Assembly (NCBI GenBank): GCA_958407555.1
Contig: CATYJC010000112.1
Span: 1 to 5,480, forward strand
Direction: 5' to 3'
Source of the DNA: an uncultured Collinsella sp.
Lineage (GTDB): Bacteria > Actinomycetota > Coriobacteriia > Coriobacteriales > Coriobacteriaceae
DNA length: 5,480 nt
Positions 1 through 5,410 of the stretch are shown one piece after another (within the stretch, counting starts at the first letter, position 1; each line of letters starts with the position of its first letter). Position numbers and translations under genes: made by a program. Below the pieces are notes generated by a model, which was given only the letters and a program-made list of their open reading frames with translations, was not told the DNA's origin and did no database searches.

Positions 1-1703
1 CCACGTTCCCCAATATCCTCGTCTCGGCCAACAAGGGCATCGGCGTCGCCATGGCGTCTGACATCTGCGGCTTCAACCTCAACGAGGTCTGCACCGCCAC
101 CATGCACTACCTGCAGGATCCCGACTGCGACCTGCTCGAGTATATGCCCATGCCCGACTTCTCTACCGGCGGCGAGATCATCTACCGCCGCGAGGAGATG
201 GAAAAGATTATCGAGACCGGCCTTGGCAGCTTCCAAATCCGCTCCCGCTGGCGCTGGATTCCCGAAGAGCGCATCATCGAGGTCTACGAAATCCCCTACA
301 CCACCAAGACCGATGTCATCATCGAGCGCATCGTCAAGCTTTCCAAAGAGGGCAAGGTCAAGGAGATCGCTGACATCCGTGACGAGACCGACCTGTCGGG
401 TCTGCGCATCGCCATCGACCTTAAGCGCGGTGTCGACCCCGACAAGCTCATGGCCAAGCTCTATCGCTCGACCACGCTGCAGGATTCGTTCTCGTGCAAC
501 TTTAACGTGCTGGTCGACGGCTATCCCCGCGTTATGGGCGTGCGCCAGATCTTGCACGAGTGGGTCAAGTGGCGTATTGAGTCCACGCGCCGCCGCATTA
601 ACTTTGACCTGGGCAAAAAGTCCGAGCGTCTGCACCTGCTGCACGGCCTTGAGGCAATTCTGCTCGACATCGACAAGGCCATCGCCATCATCCGTGGCAC
701 CAAGCTCGAAGCCGAGGTCGTGCCCAACCTTATGAAGGGTTTCGACATCGACGAGACCCAGGCCGAGTTTGTTGCCGAGCTTAAGCTCCGCAACATCAAC
801 GAGGAGTACATCCTCAACCGCACCAAGGACATCGCCAAGCTCGAGGGTGAGATTGCCGAGCTTGAGGAGATCCTCTCCAGCGAGGAGAACATCAAGAAGG
901 TCATCAGCGACGAGCTGGCCGCAGTCAACAAGAAGTACGTGATGCCGCGCCGCACGGGCAGGATCGAGCCCCATGAGGTCATCGAGGTAAGCCCGGAGCC
1001 CGAGGTCGAGGAATATCCGGTCACCATCATGCTCTCGCGCGATGGCTACCTTAAGAAGATGACGGACCGCGTGCTCAAGAAGGCGACCACGCTCAAGTAC
1101 AAGGACGGCGATAAGCCCTTTATCGAGTTCCCGTCCTCCAATACGCACGAGCTGCTGGTCTTTACCAACAAGAGTCAGGTATACAAGTGCAAGGTCGCGG
1201 CGTTTGAGGATACCAAGTCGGCCCAGCTGGGCTCGTACCTGCCCACCGACCTCGAGATGGAACCCGACGAGAGTGTCATCTGGGTCATCGACCCCGAGGA
1301 CTACAAGGCCGACGTGCTGTTTGTCTTTGAGAACGGCCGCGTGGTGCGCGTCGCGCTTTCTGGATACGTCACCAAGACCAACCGCAAGCGCCTCAAGAAC
1401 GCCATCTACGGCGGCAGCAAGCTGCTGTATGCCCAGGTGCTCAAGGAAGATCGCGACATCGCACTGGTCTCGAGCGACTATCGTTTGATGAACTTCAACA
1501 CGTCGCTGCTCAAGACCAAGACGACCACCAACACGCAAGGCGTCCAGGCTTTCACGGCCAAGAAGGGCCGCTCGGTCACCACCGTCGGCACGACCGAGGA
1601 GATTCTTGGCGCCGGCGTCTCCGCCGAGAAGTTCACCGCGCAGAGCCTCCCCTCCGCCGGTGCCCTCATGAAGGAAAACGACATGCCGAGTTTGTTTGAC
1701 TAA
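1..1703 (+). CDS. parC: Type IIA DNA topoisomerase subunit A, ParC/GyrA family, 5'-partial
   Basis: This is the DNA-cleaving subunit of an ATP-dependent type II topoisomerase, which passes one duplex through another to relax or decatenate DNA and works with a ParE/GyrB ATPase subunit. The frame is open from base 3, so the gene begins outside the window and the catalytic tyrosine region is missing. Visible family blocks, numbered from the Met at base 51, are FPNILVSANKGIGVAMAS just before and after that Met, DFSTGG (36-41), EIPYTTKTDVIIERI (80-94), IADIRDETDLSGLRI (106-120), the coiled-coil and tower region (about 180-295) and a beta-pinwheel C-terminal domain from about 325. I see no canonical QRRGGKG GyrA box in that domain, and the FPNILV...GVAMAS wording resembles clostridial and coriobacterial topoisomerase IV-like A subunits. 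ParC is therefore preferred to GyrA, though the two are hard to separate without the upstream part. The gene ends at TAA 1701-1703, and no partner gene is visible. Confidence 0.9.
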   Translation, partial: TFPNILVSANKGIGVAMASDICGFNLNEVCTATMHYLQDPDCDLLEYMPMPDFSTGGEIIYRREEMEKIIETGLGSFQIRSRWRWIPEERIIEVYEIPYTTKTDVIIERIVKLSKEGKVKEIADIRDETDLSGLRIAIDLKRGVDPDKLMAKLYRSTTLQDSFSCNFNVLVDGYPRVMGVRQILHEWVKWRIESTRRRINFDLGKKSERLHLLHGLEAILLDIDKAIAIIRGTKLEAEVVPNLMKGFDIDETQAEFVAELKLRNINEEYILNRTKDIAKLEGEIAELEEILSSEENIKKVISDELAAVNKKYVMPRRTGRIEPHEVIEVSPEPEVEEYPVTIMLSRDGYLKKMTDRVLKKATTLKYKDGDKPFIEFPSSNTHELLVFTNKSQVYKCKVAAFEDTKSAQLGSYLPTDLEMEPDESVIWVIDPEDYKADVLFVFENGRVVRVALSGYVTKTNRKRLKNAIYGGSKLLYAQVLKEDRDIALVSSDYRLMNFNTSLLKTKTTTNTQGVQAFTAKKGRSVTTVGTTEEILGAGVSAEKFTAQSLPSAGALMKENDMPSLFD

Positions 1704-1739
1704 AACAACGGCGGCCAAACCGTCATGATTTTACAAGGC

Positions 1740-1782
1740 AGCGGGGCCCGGAGTGCAGCAACATCGCGCTCCGAGCCCCGCT
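1740..1782 (+). terminator. GC-rich hairpin after the topoisomerase gene
   Basis: An inverted repeat starts 36 bases past the stop codon. AGCGGGGC (1740-1747) pairs with GCCCCGCT (1775-1782), there is one C/A mismatch, and CGGAG (1749-1753) pairs with CTCCG (1769-1773). The loop is about 15 bases. The position and stability fit a transcription end, but no clear T-run follows on either strand, so it may need Rho or act mainly as an mRNA 3'-end stabiliser. Confidence 0.55.
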
Positions 1783-1860
1783 CGCTGCAACGTAGTCGGA
1801 ATAACAGAACTCCCCGTTTTTCACTCCTGCAATCCCACGGCACAAGACATGTTAAGCCGT

Positions 1861-1917
1861 TAGCAAAACTTGCAAAATTTAGCAAAAGTTGCAAAAGCTA
1901 GCAAAACCTGCAAAGGG
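1861..1917 (+). repeat. Three tandem 19-bp TAGCAAAA...TGCAAA repeats upstream of the ATPase
   Basis: Three adjacent 19-bp copies start at 1861, 1880 and 1899: TAGCAAAACTTGCAAAATT, TAGCAAAAGTTGCAAAAGC and TAGCAAAACCTGCAAAGGG. Each contains two GCAAA blocks, which gives a spacing of 9, 10, 9, 10 and 9 bases along the array, close to one helical turn. The blocks would therefore lie on one face of the DNA. The last copy varies at its end to GGG and so forms part of the ribosome binding site of the next gene. The location suggests an operator for a DNA-binding protein, perhaps the winged-helix ATPase itself. That role is inferred from position only. Confidence 0.8.
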
Positions 1918-1926
1918 GCCACCATG
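1912..1926 (+). promoter_or_regulatory. Ribosome binding site and stranded ATG of the ATPase
   Basis: AAAGGGG (1912-1918) lies five bases before ATG at 1924, an ordinary Shine-Dalgarno arrangement. The ATG reads MDRSK and then leaves the frame of the ATPase, reaching TAG after about 25 codons. It is therefore probably the original start, separated from its gene by a deletion just downstream. Confidence 0.55.
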
Positions 1927-2812
1927 GATCGCAGCAAATGTCTCCGCCATGCCAGGCATGCTCGAAGATATTATCGAGCGAACCAAAGAAGCCGCAGATA
2001 GCTACCTTTCACAGCCTCACGTGCGCATAAACGGTGTTCAAATTGGTCCAGTGGGCCTCGATTGGACATATGCTCAAGAGGCCCAGGGCAACTGGCGTAC
2101 ACGCATGAATGGCATCTTTAAACAACTCGAAAAACATGACATCGGACTTCTCATCACCATCGATGAAGTCACAGTCGATCTCGAAGAAATGCTTCAATTT
2201 GCCTCTGTTTACCAGCACTTTGTACGCGAAGGTAAAAAAGTTGCCCTACTCATGGCAGGACTGCCCTACAAAGTATCGGCGTTGCTGCGTAACGATTCCG
2301 TCTCGTTCCTCAGGCGTTCCCAATATCATCAGTTAGGACGAATCACTGACGTTGAAATTGCAAACGCCTTTCGCAAAACCGTTGAGGCCGGAGGCCGCTC
2401 AATCACACCAGAAGCGCTCGAGGATGCTGTGAAGGCCGTCGACGGATTCCCCTACATGATGCAGCTCGTCGGATATCGCACATGGGATGTTTCGGAGAAC
2501 TCGCCCAAAATCAGTGCACCTGATGTACAGCAGGGTTCTCTGCTTGCCCGCATGGAGCTGCGCGATCGAATTCTCGAAACGACCTATCGGGAGCTTTCCG
2601 ATAAAGACATTGAGTTTTTGCTCGCGATGCTGCCCGATTCTGGCCCCAGCAGGGTCTCGGAGATAGCCAAGCGCATGGGCGTCGCCAGCAACTACGCGAG
2701 CCAGTACAAACGCCGCCTGCTCGAGGACGGCGTCATCGGGGAACGCGGACGTGGCCTCGTCGGATTCGACATCCCCGCATTCAAGGAATTCTTGAGCGAG
2801 AAGACGTTTTAG
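1924..2812 (+). pseudogene. AAA family ATPase with C-terminal winged helix, N-terminus and Walker A lost
   Basis: The body of this gene matches AAA-type ATP-binding proteins common in gut actinobacteria, whose cellular role is not established. The coding frame is open from about 1883 to TAG 2810-2812. Counting from the TTG at 1889, the protein shows Walker B LLITIDEV (87-94), a sensor-like strand ALLMAGLP (119-126), a helical lid with the motif VDGFPYMMQLVGYRTWD (184-200), and a winged helix-turn-helix (about 235-300) with SEIAKRMGVASNYASQYKRRL. Intact relatives carry roughly 80-100 more N-terminal residues, including Walker A (GxxGxGKT). None is present here, and sequence matching the family starts at IAANVSAMPGML. 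The likely native ribosome binding site and ATG (1924) survive but are out of frame. Translation could restart at in-frame ATG 1949 and give 287 residues, but these could not bind ATP in the usual way. The body itself has no internal stop, so the damage looks recent, or the fragment is retained as a DNA-binding protein. Confidence 0.75.
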
Positions 2813-2841
2813 CACGCCAGGATTGTCCGCAAGGGCAAAAG

Positions 2842-2908
2842 CGCATAGCAATCAACGATTTACCTGACAAGGATGGCGAGTACTTCCAATAACGCTGATT
2901 GCCATGCG
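2842..2908. terminator. Long-spaced inverted repeat between convergent genes
   Basis: CGCATAGCAATCA (2842-2854) pairs with TGATTGCCATGCG (2896-2908) with one mismatch over 13 bases and a 41-base spacer. It sits between the stop of the ATPase remnant and the stop of the minus-strand flavoprotein. On the minus strand the arm is followed by GCTTTTGCC, a short T-run, which fits a terminator for the flavoprotein. The large loop makes it atypical. Confidence 0.4.
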
Positions 2909-2920
2909 TTCTTCTTGTCC

Positions 2921-3451
2921 TTAGGCGAGCTTGCGAGCGAGCTCTCGCGCCTCTTCCAACTTGGGCGAGGAGACCATGCTGTCGCGCTCGGTCATACCGC
3001 TGATGGTGACAATGCCCTGGTCCTCCCACTTGCAGTACGCGCAGGTTGACTTGTACATAGCGATCGCCGCATCATAGACGCCCTCGCTGTGGCTATCGAG
3101 CAAAAGAGCCGTCTTGGTGAACGGAAATCCCGTGGCGCCGAAGGCGTACAGACGGTCGATGGCGGCCTTTTCCTGCGCGGTGATATCGAACCAGTAGATA
3201 GGCGAGGCGAAGACGACCATATCTGCGTCTTTCAGCGACTCGATCACACCGGCCATGTCATCCTTCTGCACGCAGACGCCCTCATGGGCGAAGCAGTACT
3301 GGCATCCCAAGCAGCCGGCAATCTTTTTGCTGGCAACGCGGACGACCTCGACCGTATTGCCGCCCTCACGCGCAGTCTCGGCAAACGCCTCGACCATGGT
3401 GTCGGTATTGGCTCCCTTGCGCGGGCTGCCGCTCAATACAACGATTTTCAT
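2921..3451 (-). CDS. Flavodoxin-like NAD(P)H-dependent FMN reductase, iron-sulfur flavoprotein type
   Basis: This 176-residue protein is a cytosolic flavodoxin-fold redox enzyme predicted to bind FMN and pass electrons from a reduced carrier or NAD(P)H to an unknown acceptor. The N-terminus MKIVVLSGSPRKGANTDTM carries the GSPRKG phosphate-binding loop (8-13) after a hydrophobic strand, and FASPIYWFDITAQ (81-93) is the second flavin-contacting loop. Cysteines 47, 50, 53 and 60 form C-x2-C-x2-C-x6-C, the compact cysteine spacing of iron-sulfur flavoproteins, so a 4Fe-4S cluster is plausible. Two more cysteines (C137, C140) lie in TCAYCKW. The length is typical of the shorter family members. The ATG at 3451 is well supported by AAGGAGAG (bases 3467-3460) eight bases upstream. 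The gene stands alone, convergent with the ATPase remnant, and a likely promoter and two dyads lie upstream. Its substrate cannot be told from the sequence. Confidence 0.88.
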   Translation of the reverse strand: MKIVVLSGSPRKGANTDTMVEAFAETAREGGNTVEVVRVASKKIAGCLGCQYCFAHEGVCVQKDDMAGVIESLKDADMVVFASPIYWFDITAQEKAAIDRLYAFGATGFPFTKTALLLDSHSEGVYDAAIAMYKSTCAYCKWEDQGIVTISGMTERDSMVSSPKLEEARELARKLA

Positions 3452-3467
3452 AGGATTCCCTCTCCTT

Positions 3468-3489
3468 CATGCTGCAGGCGCGCAGCATG
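3468..3489 (-). promoter_or_regulatory. Perfect 8-bp dyad between promoter and ribosome binding site of the flavoprotein gene
   Basis: CATGCTGC (3468-3475) and GCAGCATG (3482-3489) are perfect inverted arms around a six-base spacer. The dyad abuts the Shine-Dalgarno sequence (3467-3460) on one side and the candidate -10 box (3499-3494) on the other. It could be an operator covering the transcription start or a 5'-leader hairpin that affects translation. Confidence 0.55.
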
Positions 3490-3493
3490 TTTT

Positions 3494-3523
3494 CTTGTAA
3501 CCAAAACGAATGGAGTTAATCAA
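3494..3523 (-). promoter_or_regulatory. Candidate sigma-70-type promoter of the flavoprotein gene
   Basis: Read on the minus strand, TTGATT (3523-3518) and TACAAG (3499-3494) lie 18 bases apart, and each matches four of six bases of the -35 and -10 consensus. The -10 box ends about 42 bases before the ATG, a normal leader length. The prediction rests on pattern only. Confidence 0.4.
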
Positions 3524-3544
3524 TCGCCTCGTTTTCGCTACTCC

Positions 3545-3674
3545 CACTCAGTGACTAATCCAGTCTGAGTGTTGTCGATGCGTGTCGCATCGTGCCGCCC
3601 AAGGGCTGATTCGTGCGCAATTTGGGCGAATCAGGCCCTTGATTCGCGATTTCGGGAATGACTCAATTGATTCG
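3545..3674. repeat. Cluster of three dyads and four TGATTCG motifs
   Basis: Three hairpin-forming inverted repeats follow one another: CACTCA/TGAGTG (3545-3550 and 3566-3571), the perfect CGATGCG-TGT-CGCATCG (3576-3592), and AAGGGCTGATTCG (3601-3613) with CGAATCAGGCCCTT (3627-3640), which has a one-base bulge. The heptamer TGATTCG occurs at 3607, 3640 and 3668, and inverted at 3627-3633. An alternative stem, CGCCCAA (3596-3602) with TTGGGCG (3622-3628), would exclude the third hairpin. No T-run follows any of them. The cluster lies upstream of the flavoprotein promoter and could be a binding region, a structured RNA or an intergenic repeat element. From 3675 to 3799 I see nothing further. Confidence 0.5.
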
Positions 3675-3799
3675 CAAAACCGCAGGTCGCTCCTTTAATC
3701 ACTCTCTGGTTTCCGCCGGGGTTCGTAGCGGGTAGCGTGAAAAGGGGCGATTCAAAGGGTCGGAGAGATGCCTATAGCGCAATCATCTGGTATTGGCGC

Positions 3800-3817
3800 G
3801 GTGAGGGACTTCTCACC
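3800..3817 (-). terminator. Short hairpin just after the toxin remnant
   Basis: GGTGAG (3800-3805) and CTCACC (3812-3817) form a perfect 6-bp stem with a six-base loop, four bases beyond the stop codon of the minus-strand remnant (3824-3822). There is no T-run, so it is a weak terminator candidate that probably belongs to the decayed gene. Confidence 0.3.
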
Positions 3818-3821
3818 TCCA

Positions 3822-4061
3822 TCAGTCCAAATCGTCAAGCTCCGATAGCCTTGCGAGCTCGATGGCCGAATCGACCGCCTCTTCGAAATCGACGCCTTCC
3901 GCATAGGGTGATGTCGAGACGTAAGAGGACCAGATGCCCCGCATCATATCGGATCTTCTGACCTCGCCGAGCACAGCCTCGTAGTCGCCCATCTTGCCGA
4001 GTGAACCGCGTCTGGAGGCGGTGGCGACAACGGCTTCGTGCAGGGAATCCCGCCAGCCGCA
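3822..4061 (-). pseudogene. C-terminal remnant of a gene resembling AbiEii-type nucleotidyltransferase toxins
   Basis: A minus-strand frame runs from just after TAA (4064-4062) to TGA (3824-3822), giving 79 codons without a proper start near its beginning. Its first Met (ATG 3992-3990) would give only 56 residues. The translation is convincingly protein-like, with WRDSLHEAVVATASRRGSLG near its start, SDMMRGIWSSYVSTSPYAEG in the middle and DFEEAVDSAIELARL near its end. The order of an R-x-R-G/T block, a W-x-x-Y block and a final FEEAV helix resembles the C-terminus of AbiEii/AbiGii toxins, which transfer nucleotides and normally pair with an AbiEi antitoxin. The catalytic N-terminus is absent. 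A different minus-strand frame is open immediately upstream (to about 4119), so a frameshift is possible. No antitoxin gene is visible. That this is decayed coding sequence is fairly secure. The family assignment comes from memory of family patterns and is tentative. Confidence 0.5.
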
Positions 4062-4064
4062 TTA

Positions 4065-4287
4065 ACCCCTCGCCCGCGTAAGACGTCGAGCCAGAGAATA
4101 AGAACCTATTTCCCGTCATGGATTGGGTTTACCTGCATGACTAGAGCCCTGGTGCAATTGGCTGGATCACCGTTCCGAGAACCGGTATCGACCTGCCTGT
4201 CCGCCAAGCTCCTTCTTCAGCTCCAGCCTAGTATCTGACTCGCGCCGCTATAAGCGAAAACCGGAGAGATGCGTCTTAGCCAAGAAA
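4065..4287. other. Intergenic stretch without a recognisable gene
   Basis: There are only short open stretches on either strand, none with a ribosome binding site and recognisable protein motif. Two minus-strand fragments, ELKKELGGQAGRYRFSER (about 4200-4146) and SIPVLGTVIQPIAPGL in another frame of the same bases, look faintly protein-like but cannot be assigned. The stretch probably contains the boundary between the decayed region and the methyltransferase cassette. Confidence 0.5.
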
Positions 4288-4344
4288 AAAGGTTAGCCTC
4301 ATCTTACTGTATGATTCGTGTGTTATAGTTAGATGGCTCTAACT
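4288..4344 (+). promoter_or_regulatory. Methyltransferase promoter with two related operators, the first DtxR/IdeR-like
   Basis: An extended -10 element, TGT-TATAGT (4321-4329), ends 32 bases before the ATG at 4362, with no strong -35 box. Two related dyads flank and overlap it. Site 1 is GTTAGCCTCATCTTAC (4292-4307) and site 2 is GTTAGATGGCTCTAAC (4328-4343). They share the pattern GTTAG-N6-CTWAC, with centres 36 bases apart. Site 2 extends to perfect 7-bp arms AGTTAGA/TCTAACT (4327-4344). In a slightly wider frame (4288-4306) site 1 matches the known DtxR/IdeR consensus TWAGGTTAGSCTAACCTWA at 16 of 19 positions. Site 2 overlaps the -10 box and likely start point, and site 1 covers the -35 region, so a bound dimeric repressor would block transcription. 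Iron or manganese control is inferred from the resemblance. Confidence 0.55.
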
Positions 4345-4361
4345 GTTTGGGGGCGATAGCC

Positions 4362-4991
4362 ATGCACGAACGCAAGGGCTTCTGGGACAAGAATGCCGGT
4401 CGATACGACCGTTTCATGCGAAACGACCGGGCGGCGTATGAGAAGATGTATGGGCTGATCGGGCCGGTTGTGAAAGCAAAAACCGTACTGGAGGTTGCCA
4501 CCGGCACGGGGCTTATCGCAAAGAGCATCGTGAATGCGGCGGCGCACATCGAGGCTACGGACGCTTCTGCAAAGATGATCCTTGAAGCAAAGCGGGACAA
4601 TCAATCCGCAAAGCTGCACTTTTCCGTACAAGATATGTTCCGCCTGCCCTATGCACAGAAGTCCTTCGAAGTGGTGATCGCGTCCAACGCGCTTCACATA
4701 GTGCCGCATCCGGAAAAGGCCCTGCAAGAAATCAGGCGGGTGCTGAAGGACGACGGCGTGCTCATCGCGCCAACCTTCACCCACGCGGGAAACTCGGTTT
4801 CCGGCAAGGCAAAAGCCTTTTTCATGAGTATGGCGGGGTTCCCCCTCCACAGCAGGTGGACAAGCGAGGAATACCTGCGTTTCCTGCGTCAAAACGGCTG
4901 GGCGGTGCAGAAAAGCGCGGTGCTGAAGGCCTCGTTCCCGCTGACCTATGCGGAATGCACGAAATCGGAGGGGCCAGATGTCGTTCTTTGA
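4362..4991 (+). CDS. Class I SAM-dependent methyltransferase
   Basis: This 209-residue cytosolic enzyme transfers a methyl group from S-adenosylmethionine to an unknown, probably small-molecule, acceptor. It opens with MHERKGFWDKNAGRYDRFM. The SAM-binding motif I is TVLEVATGTGLIAK (41-54), and an acidic residue after the second strand (EATDAS, 64-69) is placed to contact the ribose. SVQDMFRLPY (88-97) and EVVIASNALHIV (103-114) are the later motifs, and REVL-type RRVLKDDGVLIAP (125-137) completes the Rossmann core. The ATG at 4362 is preferred to the TTG at 4347 because the family begins at this point and GGGGG (4349-4353) is spaced as a weak ribosome binding site. The end overlaps the next gene by 14 bases, indicating translational coupling. 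The protein closely resembles a methyltransferase type common in gut Clostridia, which supports transfer from Bacillota. It is apparently intact. Confidence 0.87.
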   Translation: MHERKGFWDKNAGRYDRFMRNDRAAYEKMYGLIGPVVKAKTVLEVATGTGLIAKSIVNAAAHIEATDASAKMILEAKRDNQSAKLHFSVQDMFRLPYAQKSFEVVIASNALHIVPHPEKALQEIRRVLKDDGVLIAPTFTHAGNSVSGKAKAFFMSMAGFPLHSRWTSEEYLRFLRQNGWAVQKSAVLKASFPLTYAECTKSEGPDVVL

Positions 4992-5343
4992 AAACACCCG
5001 CAAGCCCGTGGGCCTCGGCGGGAAACTTATGGTTGCCATGATGAATCTGGGCCACAGCCCTGTGGCGCGGTGGGGACTTCAATTTCTACGACTTGCGCCA
5101 AATGCCAAGGTGCTGGATTGCGGCTGTGGCGGCGGGGCGAACATAAAACGGCTGCTGGAAAAATGCCCGCATGGCGTCGTCAAAGGCATCGACTATTCGC
5201 CCGTCAGCGTGGAGAAGGCTAGAAAGCTCAACCGAACTGCAATTCAGGAGGGGCATTGCGCCGTTCTGCAAGGCAGTGTGGCGGATATGGTATTTGAGGA
5301 CGTCATGCGGGCATTTTTGCATCCATCCTGCACATGGCAATAG
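4978..5343 (+). pseudogene. Second class I SAM-dependent methyltransferase, truncated after the SAM-binding half
   Basis: The gene starts at ATG 4978 behind GGAGGGG (4967-4973) and overlaps the first methyltransferase by 14 bases. The N-terminus MSFFENTRKPVGLGGKLM and motif I, AKVLDCGCGGGANIKRLL (43-60), are typical, followed by VKGIDYSPVSVEKARKL (68-84) and VLQGSVADMVFED (96-108). Relatives then continue for about 100 residues with an AVTAFETVYFW-type motif IV and a substrate domain. Here the match stops at about base 5301, 13 unrelated residues follow, and TAG (5341-5343) ends the frame at residue 121. Without motifs IV-VI and the substrate-binding part the product should be inactive. The break coincides with the start of an open stretch in another frame that encodes a membrane-protein tail, so a deletion or recombination between two genes explains it better than a point mutation. 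Confidence 0.8.
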
Positions 5344-5399
5344 GCATGATGGTCATAGCGGCTGTGCCGGCGGCAATTATGACAGTTTTTATTCACTGA
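5298..5399 (+). pseudogene. C-terminal remnant of a membrane protein
   Basis: In the frame ending at TGA 5397-5399, about 33 codons are open after an upstream TGA (5295-5297). They read GRHAGIFASILHMAIG followed by MMVIAAVPAAIMTVFIH, which is a good single transmembrane helix with a short polar end. It has no start of its own in a suitable context, begins where the truncated methyltransferase loses its family match, and ends 11 bases before the next ATG. It is most simply the tail of a deleted membrane-protein gene that once stood between the two methyltransferases. The family is not recognised. Confidence 0.4.
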
Positions 5400-5410
5400 G
5401 GAAGAAACCT

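Noticed and set aside
521..1030. Long minus-strand open frame opposite the topoisomerase gene
   Set aside because: Its serine-rich translation is the antisense of a well-conserved topoisomerase region and it has no recognisable motif.
1889..1891. TTG at 1889 as the true ATPase start
   Set aside because: It lies inside the repeat array with no ribosome binding site before it, and the residues it adds just translate the repeat.
1861..1917. The tandem repeats as a CRISPR array
   Set aside because: The copies are directly adjacent with no unique spacers and only 19 bp long, and no cas genes are near.
2399..2851. 150-codon minus-strand frame opposite the ATPase 3' half
   Set aside because: The plus strand encodes clear ATPase lid and winged-helix motifs here, so this is a shadow frame.
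3089..3568. 159-codon plus-strand frame opposite the flavoprotein gene
   Set aside because: The minus strand has a strong ribosome binding site and flavodoxin motifs, and this frame runs on through the regulatory dyads.
3737..3961. Plus-strand 74-codon frame in the gap
   Set aside because: It is arginine- and proline-rich with no motif and lies antisense to the more protein-like toxin remnant.
3761..4272. CGGAGAGATGC present at 3761-3771 and 4262-4272 as the ends of a mobile element
   Set aside because: It is only 11 bases, in direct orientation, with no transposase, no terminal inverted repeats and no flanking target duplication seen.
4276..4298. TTAGCC direct repeat (4276 and 4293) around an A-run as a terminator
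   Set aside because: The copies are direct rather than inverted, so they cannot form a stem. The second copy is better explained as part of the operator.
4329..5039. 236-codon minus-strand frame opposite the methyltransferases
   Set aside because: The plus strand carries SAM-binding motifs and correctly placed starts, so this long frame reflects base composition.
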